Origin: Rallus limicola
Lineage: Eukaryota; Chordata; Aves; Gruiformes; Rallidae
Length of the DNA stretch: 64,000 nt
Direction: 5' to 3'
Assembly: GCA_022605955.1 (NCBI GenBank)
Contig: JAKCOZ010000007.1
Location: 35,628,991 to 35,692,990, forward strand
Shown here: one piece after another, positions 10,421 through 22,400 of the stretch
Layout: every line of letters begins with the position of its first letter
How positions within the stretch are numbered: the stretch's first letter is position 1
Translations under genes and position numbers: made by a program
The notes under the pieces: generated by a model
Told to the model about the DNA's origin: nothing
The model's database searches: none
What the model saw: only the letters and a program-made list of their open reading frames with translations

Positions 10421-13400
10421 GTAAGTATGCTTATTCCTTGCCTATGTCGAGAAGTGACTGTGTTTCTGCTGTGTATTATGCTTTGAAATAAATAATGATC
10501 TTGAATTGTGCACATTGCTAACTTAGCTAGTCATAGCATGCTCTGCAGAGTGAGTTTGGGCTCCAGGTTAAATACTAAGCTCTAAGGATCTTTAAATGAT
10601 CAGGGTTATTCAGTACACCTCAGTTTGGGGGAAAAGGGAGAAAACCATCTTCTGGAAGAGCAGGCTGGGCTAGAGAAGGAGCTTAGGTAGGAAAAGGTGT
10701 TGCTGCATGCTTGTGAAGGTCCTAAGATTGTGTGTTCCACTTGTATGTGCCATCATCTAGTTTAGGCTTGAGCTTTAATTTAAAATACTGGATAGTCTGA
10801 GTCCTGTGCCCAGTTCTTTGGTCTGAGTTTGACAGTCCCACACCATATGTAATTTGAGTCACCCATTAATCTCTTGACTCGGATGTCTTGGTAGAGTCTA
10901 ACACCGTGCCAAGGGATCTCCACGCACCACAAGGCAACTGACTCTGAGTCACATTTGAGGTGAAAATGGTGAGGTTTGCCTACACGTGGCTTGCCTGTAG
11001 GTGAGCTAACCCAAAATCCCTGCACAGTCTCACGAAAATTTTCACATGGTCTTAAGGGGACAAAACAAGAACTCACCGAAACAGAAGTGATTCAGAGATC
11101 TTGTGTGCACAGAAACTGCCTGTGGTTAAAGAAGTCCCCAAGCAGCAAATTGCCGGAAGCTGAGAAGTATTCAGAACACTTCTGAAGTATTGGTGTGTAG
11201 GTATTGATGTACATGTGGTCACGCTCAGACCCAGTGCTGGATTAAGTGAGCCTTTGCTCTACACCGCGGCAGCTGTGGTTTGGTTTGTTTGCAGTGTTTT
11301 TATAGAACTAGTCGAGGGAATTAAGAGTGTGACGTTCGTCGAATATTGACAGAGAAAGTGTCAGGTTGACTCATCTGCTTTGTAAAAGGGCACGCACTGA
11401 ATTTCATTGTTCTCCTTAAAACAGCATCCAGATTTGGGTTTGAACATATTAAGAACTGAAGAGTCAACTGCTTTGTCCTGGTAAAAAATGAGAAGTTCTC
11501 CTTGTGTGAAGTAGTCTGATGCTAACAGCTAGACATCGATTCTTCTTATGTCTTTCATGGGATTAACAAGAAATGCCTCTACTTTTGGTAGAATAGTGTG
11601 ACTTAGCTTTAATGAAGAATGAATACTCACAAAGCATTAATAGTGATGTGTGTCTTCATTACAAAGGTCTGCCTTGAATTTATAGACACAACTGAGTATG
11701 TAGACTACCTCACATACCAGAAAACAATAGCTATACTAGTACAGAACGGAGCTGAAGGTAATTAAATATAGGCCTGGGAAAAGGGTTCATGAGCATCTCG
11801 GTCATGTGCTTATCCTGCAGTTGGCAGCCCAGTGAGTTTGTTCAGTTCTTCCTTGTGCTGTCCCATGCAAAAATGCATGCAAGGAGCAATGGGAAACAAC
11901 CAGGAAGGATCCATGAATCTGATGATTTACAACAATGTTGGCACTGTCAGGATTTGAATAAGAACAGGCTTGTGGTGAAACCGCCTTTAGATATTTACCT
12001 TCTCGCTGCTTTCAGAGTACCAGACAGATTCCCAACCACTACGTCCATGTGAACTTCAGAGAGAAAAGGCTTTTTCAGGAGGAGAAAACTATGTTCCTCA
12101 GTGCTCAGAAGATGGCCAGTTCAGGTAACTCATCCCTGCTGTTACTTTTCTGTTACACAACATGACTTTCCAATGCTAATTAAAACTTTAGCTTCGGTTC
12201 TGAAGAGCTTCCGTATCAGTGGACTAAAGAGTGAGGGGTGAGGGAGTCTGAAAGGACTTAGTTGAGCAGGTCCAGCCTCTCCTCAATGAAGTCCATGTTG
12301 CTGGAAATAATCTCTGGGTTAAGAGGTCAATCTAGTATTAACGGGTTATTTCTGGCAGCATCGTTTGCATGTTAAATATTTGATGCAGGTTGTGTAATGG
12401 AACTGCTATCTTTCTACATGTGCTTGTGGGTGCAAGGTATGTGGTCAGCATGTCAGCTGGTGCAGCTGGGCCAGGTTGACTTGGGGAAGTTATCCACCCT
12501 GCTCAAAGTGGCACAGATGGCTTTCCTTCTAAAGGCAGTTGAAGAACTAAAAAGCACATGGAGAACAGTGGTTTAGAGAGCAGTGTGTTGCTTGAAGATG
12601 CAAGAAGTTAATGTCCCATACTGACTGAGGTCTCACTCACTAACAAGACAAAATGTTATTGTGGTATTCTTCAGGACAGTTCAGTGCAGTAGGAATGGTC
12701 TTTCCTGCTGGTGTGTGGATGAGAATGGCATTGAGGTACCTGGCAGCAAACAGGATGGATATCCCGTGTCTTGTAAGTCATGAGTTTCTATTTTTGTTCA
12801 GATTGGGTTTAAATCTGCTCTTGAACTGCTGAGATCAGGACTAGCTTAGCCCCAGACTTAGGTGGGTGTGTATTTGCTGGATAGCTCTAGTGGAGGCTCT
12901 GGAGTTTCTTTGGAGCTCATCATGGAAACCTGGTACACTTGGGTGGTCTGTATCTGTAATGTAAATCACAAAAGCAACATCAGCTTAGTGTATCAGCTTT
13001 TGAGTTGGAGGGCTTGATCCCTATTTATGGTGGATGTCTGTGTACCAATTTTCATGATGTCAAGTCCCTTGATACCCTGAGAAAACTGAGCTATTATCTT
13101 AAAAATAAATAATTCAGTCCCCAACAGGTACCTTCCTCTAACAGTGACCCTCTCTGGTACTACAGGCTTATCCTTTTGTCAGCTGCAAAAGCAGAGGATC
13201 TTGGTGAGTCGATACATCAACAGCAGCAGCATCTCCTACATCCCTCAGTGCCTGGATTCAGGTGCTTTTGATGCAGTGCAGTGTGACACGGATCTGGGTC
13301 AGTGCTGGTGTGTAGATCCAGAAGGAATGGAGATTTATGGCACCAGGGAGAGAGGAAAGCCAACGCGGTGTGAGTAATATTCTGCAAAACAGTGGGGTTT

Positions 13401-16400
13401 GTGGGGTTGGAAGGTTTGGAGTGAGTGAATGATGGTAGATCAGGAGCTTGGATGTTATGGCCTACATTTATCCTATAAACTATAGATGCTGAACTGAAGT
13501 ATATAAGTCCCTGTTTCATAGAATCATAGTGTATCTGAAGTTGGAAGGGGTCCATAAAGATCATCAAGTCCAATTCTCTGCTCTTCATAAAGAAAATACA
13601 AGGCACTTAAGTGTCCATGTTCAATGTAAACAATCTAAACACCTTCCAAACAATACGGTGGCTATTCAGCTGTTTGTGGAAATCAAAACACCAATAAACA
13701 TTACCTTATTTTCCTGTCAGGCCCAGGGAACTGTGAGATCCGAGACCGTCGCATTCTGCATGGGTTTGGGGAGAAGAGCCCACCACAGTGCTCGGCAGAT
13801 GGAGAGTTTCTGCCTGTCCAGTGCAAGTTTGTCAACACAACGGACATGATGTTTTTTGATCTCATTCATAGTTATAACAGGTAAGAGAGTAGCCTTCTGA
13901 AACAGGGGGCAATCCTGCTTACCTCAAGTCAGTGTCTTAGTATTACTGCTTTTTTTTTTTTCTACATTAAGCCCTTCTTTTGTGACCCAATGTGATGTTA
14001 TTTTCTGCTAGTGAGTGGACCAAGTAAAAACCCTTTTTTCCTTCTGCATTACGTTTTCTCATTTAGAAAAGACTGATATGCCATCTCTGCAGTCTAACCA
14101 GTGTGTCTTCACACAGCAGTAGATACCATGTTGCGATCTATGTTCAGAGGTAGCCAGGGCTACCTTTCAGATACACAAAAGGTGATGAGAGAATCTGTAA
14201 GAAAGAGAGGAATTTGGGTGTGTAATTGAGGTGGGAAAGATGATTCCCTATGGGAGATGAAAACATATGGGCAGATGGATAAGTGGCAACGTGCGAAGAG
14301 CAAGTTCCACATGGTCCATTTAAGCAATGCCAGGGTTCCTCTTTTAAGTGAACCAGCAAGTGATGGATGGGCATGCTGACATATGGACTGGATTTGGGCG
14401 GTTGGAGCTGGCTGGGGAGGACTTCAAAACTCTGGACCAAATGCCTGTCCGTGAGAGCAAGAAGCTGTTGCCCTATGGAGGAGCTGAGAATTCGTGCTCA
14501 GGTGGAGAAACAAGGGACAGGCAAGGGGAACCGCAGGGAGAGGAGTTTGTTTTGGTGAAGATATTCAGACTCTCTAGAAACCTTTCGGTATCTTGTGAAG
14601 TGCCATTATCTTTGCATCTCAGCCAACATGTTTCTCTGGTGGAGGGCAGTGGAGTAAACATAATGCCTCATTCTGACTGTAGGAGCAAAGGTATTTTATT
14701 GTAAATGTCATTTTTGCTGTTTTGAGGGTTTTCTTTTTTAATTTAAATGAAATTGAAAGGCAGGCCCAAATGCACACTGCAAATTTGTCAGAGCTTCAGG
14801 AGAGGTTATTTTGGCAAGAGCAAAATAGTCTCTTTTATTTGTTGTCTTGTGGAGTGTGGAAATTCTAAAACAGCAATTACAAAGGAGAAAGAAATGCTTT
14901 CAAATCAGGTTTTTTCTCTCCCATTGGGAGATTTGTCTGCAAAGGCCTGTAAGATTGGGCTTTTCTCATGTCCGTATCATGTAATTAATCATAGCAGGAT
15001 TATTTCACTCCCAGCTGTCTACCTTTCTAATTATGGCATTGACTTAACCCATTACGATCGTATCCGAGTACCTCAGGTCATGAATATATTTATTTTCACA
15101 CCATTCCTCCCTGAAGTGTCATTATCCCGTCCCATAAACAGGAGGCCAGAATACAGAGTTGAAGGGATGAGTTACACAGCAACGGACTACAGCAGAACAG
15201 GGATTTAAACCCATATTTTATGTTCATGTAGAATCAATGAAGCCTCTTTCTTTGGTTCCACAGGCTGACTTTTGATATTTAGATACGTCACACTAACACC
15301 CTTCACAAATTATTTCCTTACACCTTCATAAATACTCCAGAATAAATCAGTATGTTAAAGAAACAAAATAAACGTTGAAATTCAGAGGCTTAGAGCTAAG
15401 ACTTTCCCAAGAGGAAGACTTCTGTAAAGAAATATGAATCAAAATTTTCTGCATCCCCCTGGCAAATTGGCTGCTGATAACTTATTTTATACAGTCTGTG
15501 TCCAGGTCTTATATGGATGGGCAGCCGTATAGGAGACCTTGTAACACACTGGGGAGAAAGACTAAAAAGTCAAAAGTCGAGGAGGATCTTTTTACTTTCT
15601 TGGTATCATATTCATCAGACTGAAGACCTTGTGTCAATGTCTATCTCAGGTCACTGGGGGTTCTGCCCTATTATGTATTATTTTGTTGGCAGTAGAAAAA
15701 AACCCCACAATTTGATTTTCTCCCTCTATTTCTGAATGCCCAATGATGAAGACAGCGATAACTTGAGCTGCGCATATGAAACATAGAAAGGGTTACTTGC
15801 AAACCTGCTTTTGAAGATGAGGTATGAGTTACCTTTGCTAGAAGCCAAGAGCAGAGTCTCACAGTTGGAAAAATAGGTCAACAACCTCTCATTTATTTAC
15901 TTTCCCATATTTTTGAGTGCAAGCATTCTTGTTGAGGCACACAGATAGACTATAAATTTATCTGTAACTTAAATGTAGTCATCTTTGCTCCAGCCACTGC
16001 CTTGGAATGGGTCTGATAGATGAGTTACTCTGTATTATCACTTCTCATCTTGGGGGCTGTGGTGAAAAAGAAGCCAAGAAAAGAAAAGAATTGGTAGGAA
16101 GTGAGTTTTCCAAGTAAGGTAAGCAAAGTCCTGTCCTCCTGTTTGTGTGGGCCTAATTTATGTCTGTTTGTACTTTATTTAGCTTTAGTCTCAATTTGGA
16201 AGAAAAATAACCAGAATGACAGGATATATATGACACATCTGCCCCATATAAAAGTAGTATGATTATGCATGTGACTTCCTAATGTCGAGGATGAAAGAAA
16301 ACAGCATGTGGAATTTTTCATGTGCATCCTGTTACACTCAGCTACATGTTGAGATACTGAGGTGATGAGCTCCAAAGACATGAGCAATGCAGAGGTCTGC

Positions 16401-19400
16401 CTTTGAATACAGGGGCAATGCTTTCCAAAGAAAAGAGAAGATCATATTCCTGACTGGGGAGGGGCTAGTATATGGTAATTCAGGGGAGCAGAAAGCTCCT
16501 GAAATGCCCTGAGCTATTTATATTTGTGTCTACCTAGAAGATCATAGAAAGATAGTATTTAGCTGTTTATATCTTAAACGAAATTGCTTTAGAATCATAG
16601 AATTGCCTTGCTTGGAAGGGACCCTTTAGATCATCAAGTCCAACCATCACCCTAATCTGCCATCTAACCATATTCCTTAGCACCACATCTAACCATCTTT
16701 TAAATACCTCCAGGAGGTATACCACCACCTCTTCCCTGGGCAGCCCGGTCCAATGGCTAACAACCCTCTCCGGGAAGATGTTTTTCCTAATATCCCCTGG
16801 CGTAACTTGATGTCATTTCCTCTTGTCCTATCACTTCTCACTAGGGAGAAAAGGTCAGCCCCCACTTCTCCACAATCTCCTTTCAGGCAGTTGCAGAGAG
16901 CAATTAGATGTCCCCTCAACCTCCTCTTCTCTCCAGGGTTACCAGCCCCTTCCTCTGCCAGGGGTTGCTGATGTTAGGACTCGCAGTAGATGTACAAGTG
17001 AAGCAGCAATTCATTATACATTTTTGCAAGAGCGGGTGTCCTAGTGAAGTAGGCACCCTGTGGTCAGAGTTTGCAGCATTTGATACCCTATTCCTGTCAA
17101 AATCCCTCCCTTTTTTACCTATAGATTAGGTACTTCCAAGATTTGTAGGCTCAACCGAGGCTCCTTATTCACAACAGCACATAACACAGTATACATTGCA
17201 CATCACAGGTCTGGCAGGTTCCTGCTTCCCCTTGGTGAAGCAAATAGCATTCATGAGCTTACTGAGCAAGATGCAGTGTATGTCTAAGTTACTATTGTTC
17301 ATCTTACATAGCCCTTAACTGCTGTGTATCTTTGTATTGTCTGGGCCCATTGAATCCAAATGGGGACCCTCCGGCTTGCCTTTATCTCACTGCCAGGCAG
17401 CTGAATAGCGATTTGATTGACACTCAGGACATGGTCAAGGCTCAACCCAGGTTTCGGTTGGTTGAATTATGCAGCGCTGCCTTGTCCAGTCTGGGTTTAC
17501 AGGACAACTCAGGTCTGAGCTATCTGCACAGCTTCCCATGAGTTGTCTCTAAGGAGATGAGGCCTTAAGGCAATCCAAGGCTGAGCCGATTTTACAGCCC
17601 CCAGTGAGTCACCTGATGGGCTAGACATTGGTGAAATAATCCCTTACATCCCACCCCATGACCTGAGTCACTATTCAAACACTTGCATGTTCTCACTGTC
17701 AGATGCTTCATCTGCATATTTTAGCAGAACTAAGCATTCCTCAGTTTCCAATTAAACCCTTACCTGAGAGAGAGATTTTGCCATAATTCTTTTAACACAA
17801 TTGACAGCAAAACTTACTACAATAATGCAAATTATAATCATTAGCAGTGTTTCCTCCTTATTGTATGGCCCTTATCTGTTGCATATCTTGATTGACAAGT
17901 GTCCTTTATCTTCCTAAATCTCCGGCAAATGATTCCAAGGAGGCAGCCTGAGTCCTCCACTCCCCAAAGGAGCACAGAATAATACCATGCCCATTCCAGT
18001 TTGCAAAAGCGACATTCCCCAGCACTTTCCACGGCTGATGATTCCCCAGCTAGCGCTTTGATGCCTTGAGGGACCAGTCACATCTTCAGCTGTCCTGGCA
18101 AGAGGTGGCAGAGCTCTCGGGAGGACTCTGGACGGTAGCAAAGGGCTTCCTCCTTCACTTCTCTTACCTGACCAAATCAACTCTGAGCCAGGCAAGTGTT
18201 TCGCCGCGTTTCTCTGCAGGCAGGGAGTGCTGGAGCTGCTCTGAGCCGGGTGGCACTGGAGTGGAGACGATGGTCCCAGTTTCATGAGGCTGATGTAAGC
18301 TGCACTGGCATGTTAACATTTTCCCAGGTGTTCAGGGCTTAATCCAGCATTACGTCTACTGCTAAGTGTCCTTAGTAAAAATCTCCTTTGGCCGTGTAAT
18401 TCTCTGAAGGTCTTGAGCAGAAAATTCCTCTTCCCTGTGAGATTGATTTCTCCCTCCCCACCCCAATAAACTACATACAGGTGGGACACCAGACTTTCAT
18501 TATATTTCAGGGCAAGGGTATGTGTCTGCAAAGCAATACAGGTTTTTTTGGAGCTTGGAAAAATTGTTTTGCTGGTCATATTGTCTGAATCTAGCAAATC
18601 TTATCTTCTCTTTGCTGGGAGAAACCTGAGGTGACTGCCAGTTCAGATCATGTTTGCTATGGTTATTTCCCAACTCTGAACTTAGTAAGTTTCCTTCCTA
18701 TATCATTGCTTTTCTGGAACCTGGTTGTTGTCACTCCTAGAATATTATACTGGAAACTAGTGTCTCTTTGATCTCCAGAAGTAGGAGTCAATCTTACTTG
18801 TAATAGGTTTGAGACTCTTTTTCCTTAATCAGTTGAGCCACACTCTCAAAATCAAGAAGATTAATGAGTTTTTTATCAGCTTTTTTGCTTAATTCAGTGC
18901 AGAAAGGATATCTAGCAGGCAGGGAAGGGGAAACAACCCATTTGTGTAGGCACTCTGCCATCCTGCGCAGATTTGTGGCAGGAGCTAATGAACCGGTGCT
19001 GTAATAACATTAAGCCAACACCCGCCTGCTTAACACTCCTTGACAGGCTTTAACAGATGAGAACAGGGTTGAAAATGTGTGTGAGGTGCTAGGTACCTAC
19101 TTAGGAAGGGTCAAAAATCTGTCTGAGCTGAGAGCTTATTGCCTGCGTTTTGTGCTTTAAAAAGATGGTATTTAGGAGACTTCTGAGCCTGCTGAAACAC
19201 CAATTTGGAGCATGTCAGAGTCTGGTTGCCACAAAAGAGACCAAAGGGGTTTGTAATGGCTCTGTGCTGTGCAGACATCCCTGCCATACAAATTTGGGAC
19301 ACACAGATGCTTCCTTTTGGTTGATGTGACTCCCTGGGCTCTTCATAGGGGGTTGTTTTTTTTCCTTCCAGGCTCCCAGAGGCTTTCCAAACGTTCAGCT

Positions 19401-22400
19401 CTTTGCGGGAGACATTCCCAGAGGTCTCTGGGTACTGTTACTGCACGGACAGCCAAGGGAGAGAATTAGCAGACACGGGTAAGTACTCTCGAGCAGATGA
19501 TACTTTAACTGGAACAACTTTGAATTCCCAAGGGAAAGGGACAAGTAACAAGTACCAGTCTTCATCTTCATCTGGGACTTCAATTTCTTTCTTTCAAGGG
19601 GTAAGATCACTGTGTAGTGCCCGTGGGAAAAACTGGAGCTCTTTGGTGAAATCTCACTCTTTGGAGCAATGCTTCAGTCAGCAGCACAGGGAGTTGCTGC
19701 CCAGGAGCTAATCCTGGCCTTTCTGGGGTGGTGGAATAGGCTTTCTGTCCAACCTCAGGACATTCGTTTTCAATTAGACCAATTAGCTAATGCTGGAAAA
19801 TATAAGGAGCCTGAAGAATAAACTATATTTTTCTTGCTTTGATAGTATTGTGGAATAGTTTGGGTTAGAAGGAACCTTGAAGATCATCTGATCCAGATCC
19901 TCTGCCATGGGTAGGGATGTCAGATGGTCCATCCTTCCCACTCATAGCCTTAGAACACTTTTTAGGCATGTAAATTTTGCAATAAATACTTTTTTTCCAA
20001 GGAAGAAGAATGACGATGTTGGGGACTTTCAGTTCTTCTTCCTTAAGATATTGTGGTTTAAAAAAAAAAAAGTCTGGGAAAAATGTAAGGCATGATGGGT
20101 TAAAATTTAGATGATAGATGAGAATTTCAACGTTGAGTTCCCACAGGGGAACTACTGAACATATTTTCATTTACTTAAGGTATAAAACCCAAATGCTTAG
20201 GAACTGGGTTTTGGAAATGTCAGTTCTCAAAACCATACGTTATTCTACCAGAAACTGAACCTACCAAAACCACAGCACAGTGCTAGTTTCTGGATGTTCA
20301 TTTTGGTAGATGTCAAGGTGTCAAGCCAGTGTCTGGGCACTCAGCAGTGGGTTGTATGATGCTGTGAATTAGAATTATGCAGCTGAAGTTCACATTTGGC
20401 CTGTTTGAAGGGGTTTTTTTCCTGACAAGTTTCCAATTCTGCTACTCTGGTGTAAAGCAGATGACTTCTGTCTTAGAGCCATGCTCTCTGCTTAAAATTC
20501 TCTCTTTCCCAGGCTTGGAACTGCTGCTTGATGAAGTTTATGACACAATTTTCTCTGCCGTGGAACCTGCCCGCGTGTTCTCAGAGACCAGCATATACCG
20601 GATCCTGCAGAGGAGGTTTCTGGGGGTTCAGCTAGCTACCTCTGGCAAATTCAGATGTGAGTAGCACCCAGGTGATGCCCTGGAGCTTATATGTGACAGC
20701 TGCTTTTGGAGATAGTTGTTGTAGGAGTCTCTTGCACTAAAAGCATATAATATCACAGTTTTTGGTGAAAGAAGGTCCCTGAATTGCAGCTGGTTTTTAA
20801 GCTCTGGATTGTACCCATACATTTTACCTGGCCTCTGATCAGCGCTTTCACATGGCCTTGAAATTTGCATTAGTTGAAAACCCACAAACTTTCCATATGT
20901 TTTACCCTGAGATTATAATGGAGATGGATCTGATGATTTATTAGATTAAAAGCCTGAGAAAATACTCCCTGATTTGTGTTGGTAGACTCAGAAATAGGAA
21001 TTACCACAATGCACTCAATCCCCAGGAGGCTTCACAGGAGTTTGTGGAGCCTTAGCCAGCCAGCCTGAACTTCTGGATCTGTCCTTGGGTCAATTTCTTC
21101 CCTGGTCAGAGAAAGCAAATGGGGAGAGAAGTTCGATTTCTTCCCTGGTCAGAGAAAGCAAATAGGGAGAGAGGTTCTCACCCCACAGGCCTTGAACTCA
21201 CTCGGTGGGGCAAGAGGTCAGGTACCTCCTTCTCTCTTTTACACCTGATCCCAAGAGAATTGCCTTGGCTGGGGAGTTTGAACCCCCTGGTGTGATTCTT
21301 CATCCTCCCATCCAAATTCCTCTGACATTATGGTCTCACTCTCACTAAGGAGTTGCGTCATCAGAGATGCTAGTCACACCAGTCACATGGGGGATTTTTT
21401 CTGTTTCTGGGACAAGCTAATAATTCAGGGGAGTCTGGAAAGCATCTTCCCTTTTCAGCTGCACAGTGTTGTTGAGTAAACTCTGACTGTAGCTGGGCAC
21501 GCAGCAGCTGTCAGCAAAGATGGAGCTCTAACAACCACAAGATGGAGATGTGACCACGTTTGTCAGCTGCTGCAGAGGAATGCTTTGGCGACTTACTCAG
21601 CTCTCACACCACCACCTGATGCCACACTTCGTCAGGAAAGTTGTCAGACTCCTTTGATGAACAGGTTGCTTTGACGTGATGCTCCTGCCGCCTCAACCTG
21701 GTAGCTGAGCATAGCTGGAAAGCTCTCAAAAGTGAGAAATGTTTAGGCTGTAGGATTGCAGGGTTATATAAACAAGCAAGATTTCTGTTGGAAGGGTGGA
21801 GTCTAGTCTCTGAGAGATCATAACTGAGAAAATTTGCTTTATGGATTTTTGGCTTCTCTGCCATTAAGGCCAGTTTGACAGGAACAGGGTTTTCAGATCT
21901 TTGTGGAAGGAAATTCAAGAAGTTTTGTGGTCCTAGACCAAACCTCCACAGTCACGTACAGACTCTTTTGCAGCAGCAGTGCTTTATTCTCAGAAGAAAA
22001 AACGATGCTTATCTGCATCTTGATCTCCCAAGCTGCACATCTATCTCTGGTCACCAGCTTTGCACTTGCGTTAAGGGCCAGAGCTCACCTAGCCTCCAGC
22101 ATGGCTCCCAGTAGATGCCACTGCTCTGCTTACCCATCACTATGACTGAAAAACATGTTGAGGTTTTATTGTCTGTTTAGTTTCCAGAAGTGCCACCTAC
22201 AGCAGAAAACCCTGTGGTCAACTCTCCAGGGAAAAAGAGGGAGATTTTGCATTCTGGGCTGATGATTGGAGTTTCACTGAAAACAATCAGGAAATTGAAC
22301 CATATTTTTTTCTTTTCCCTCTACATAGGTAACCAATGAGATCAAGAAGGGATGTCTGTGAAACTTTAAGCTTTCCTTAATGCTACTGTTTTCCTTGCAG

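Larger units (their letters stand above)
12125..13720 (+). other. TG: TG introns 2-4 (with exons 3 and 4 between)
   Basis: Three short introns at 12125-12674, 12773-13165 and 13370-13720. The only repeat seen is a CR1 scrap at 13515-13582 in intron 4. Nothing else is recognisable. Confidence 0.8.
13881..19371 (+). other. TG: TG intron 5
   Basis: 5.5 kb. It holds a MIR/L2-like old fragment (15030-15215), a CR1 piece (16591-16938) and an unexplained, GC-richer block at about 17100-18300. A 153-codon ORF at 14747-15208 overlaps the old fragment and looks like chance. Confidence 0.8.

Noticed and set aside
10132..10491. Taking the whole 119-codon frame at the TG start as coding
   Set aside because: It runs from the promoter through exon 1 into intron 1. 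Only 10354-10420 (possibly from 10333) is supported by the signal peptide and the splice donor.
12121..12676. Suspected frameshift between TG exons 2 and 3
   Set aside because: On re-reading, exon 2 ends cagttcag|gtaact in phase 2 and exon 3 starts with G, giving F-R-T-V-Q-C in frame.
14747..15208. 153-codon + strand ORF as a gene
   Set aside because: It lies in intron 5, overlaps an old repeat-like fragment and has no recognisable domain. By a rough estimate from stop-codon frequency, about one ORF this long is expected by chance in 64 kb of six frames.
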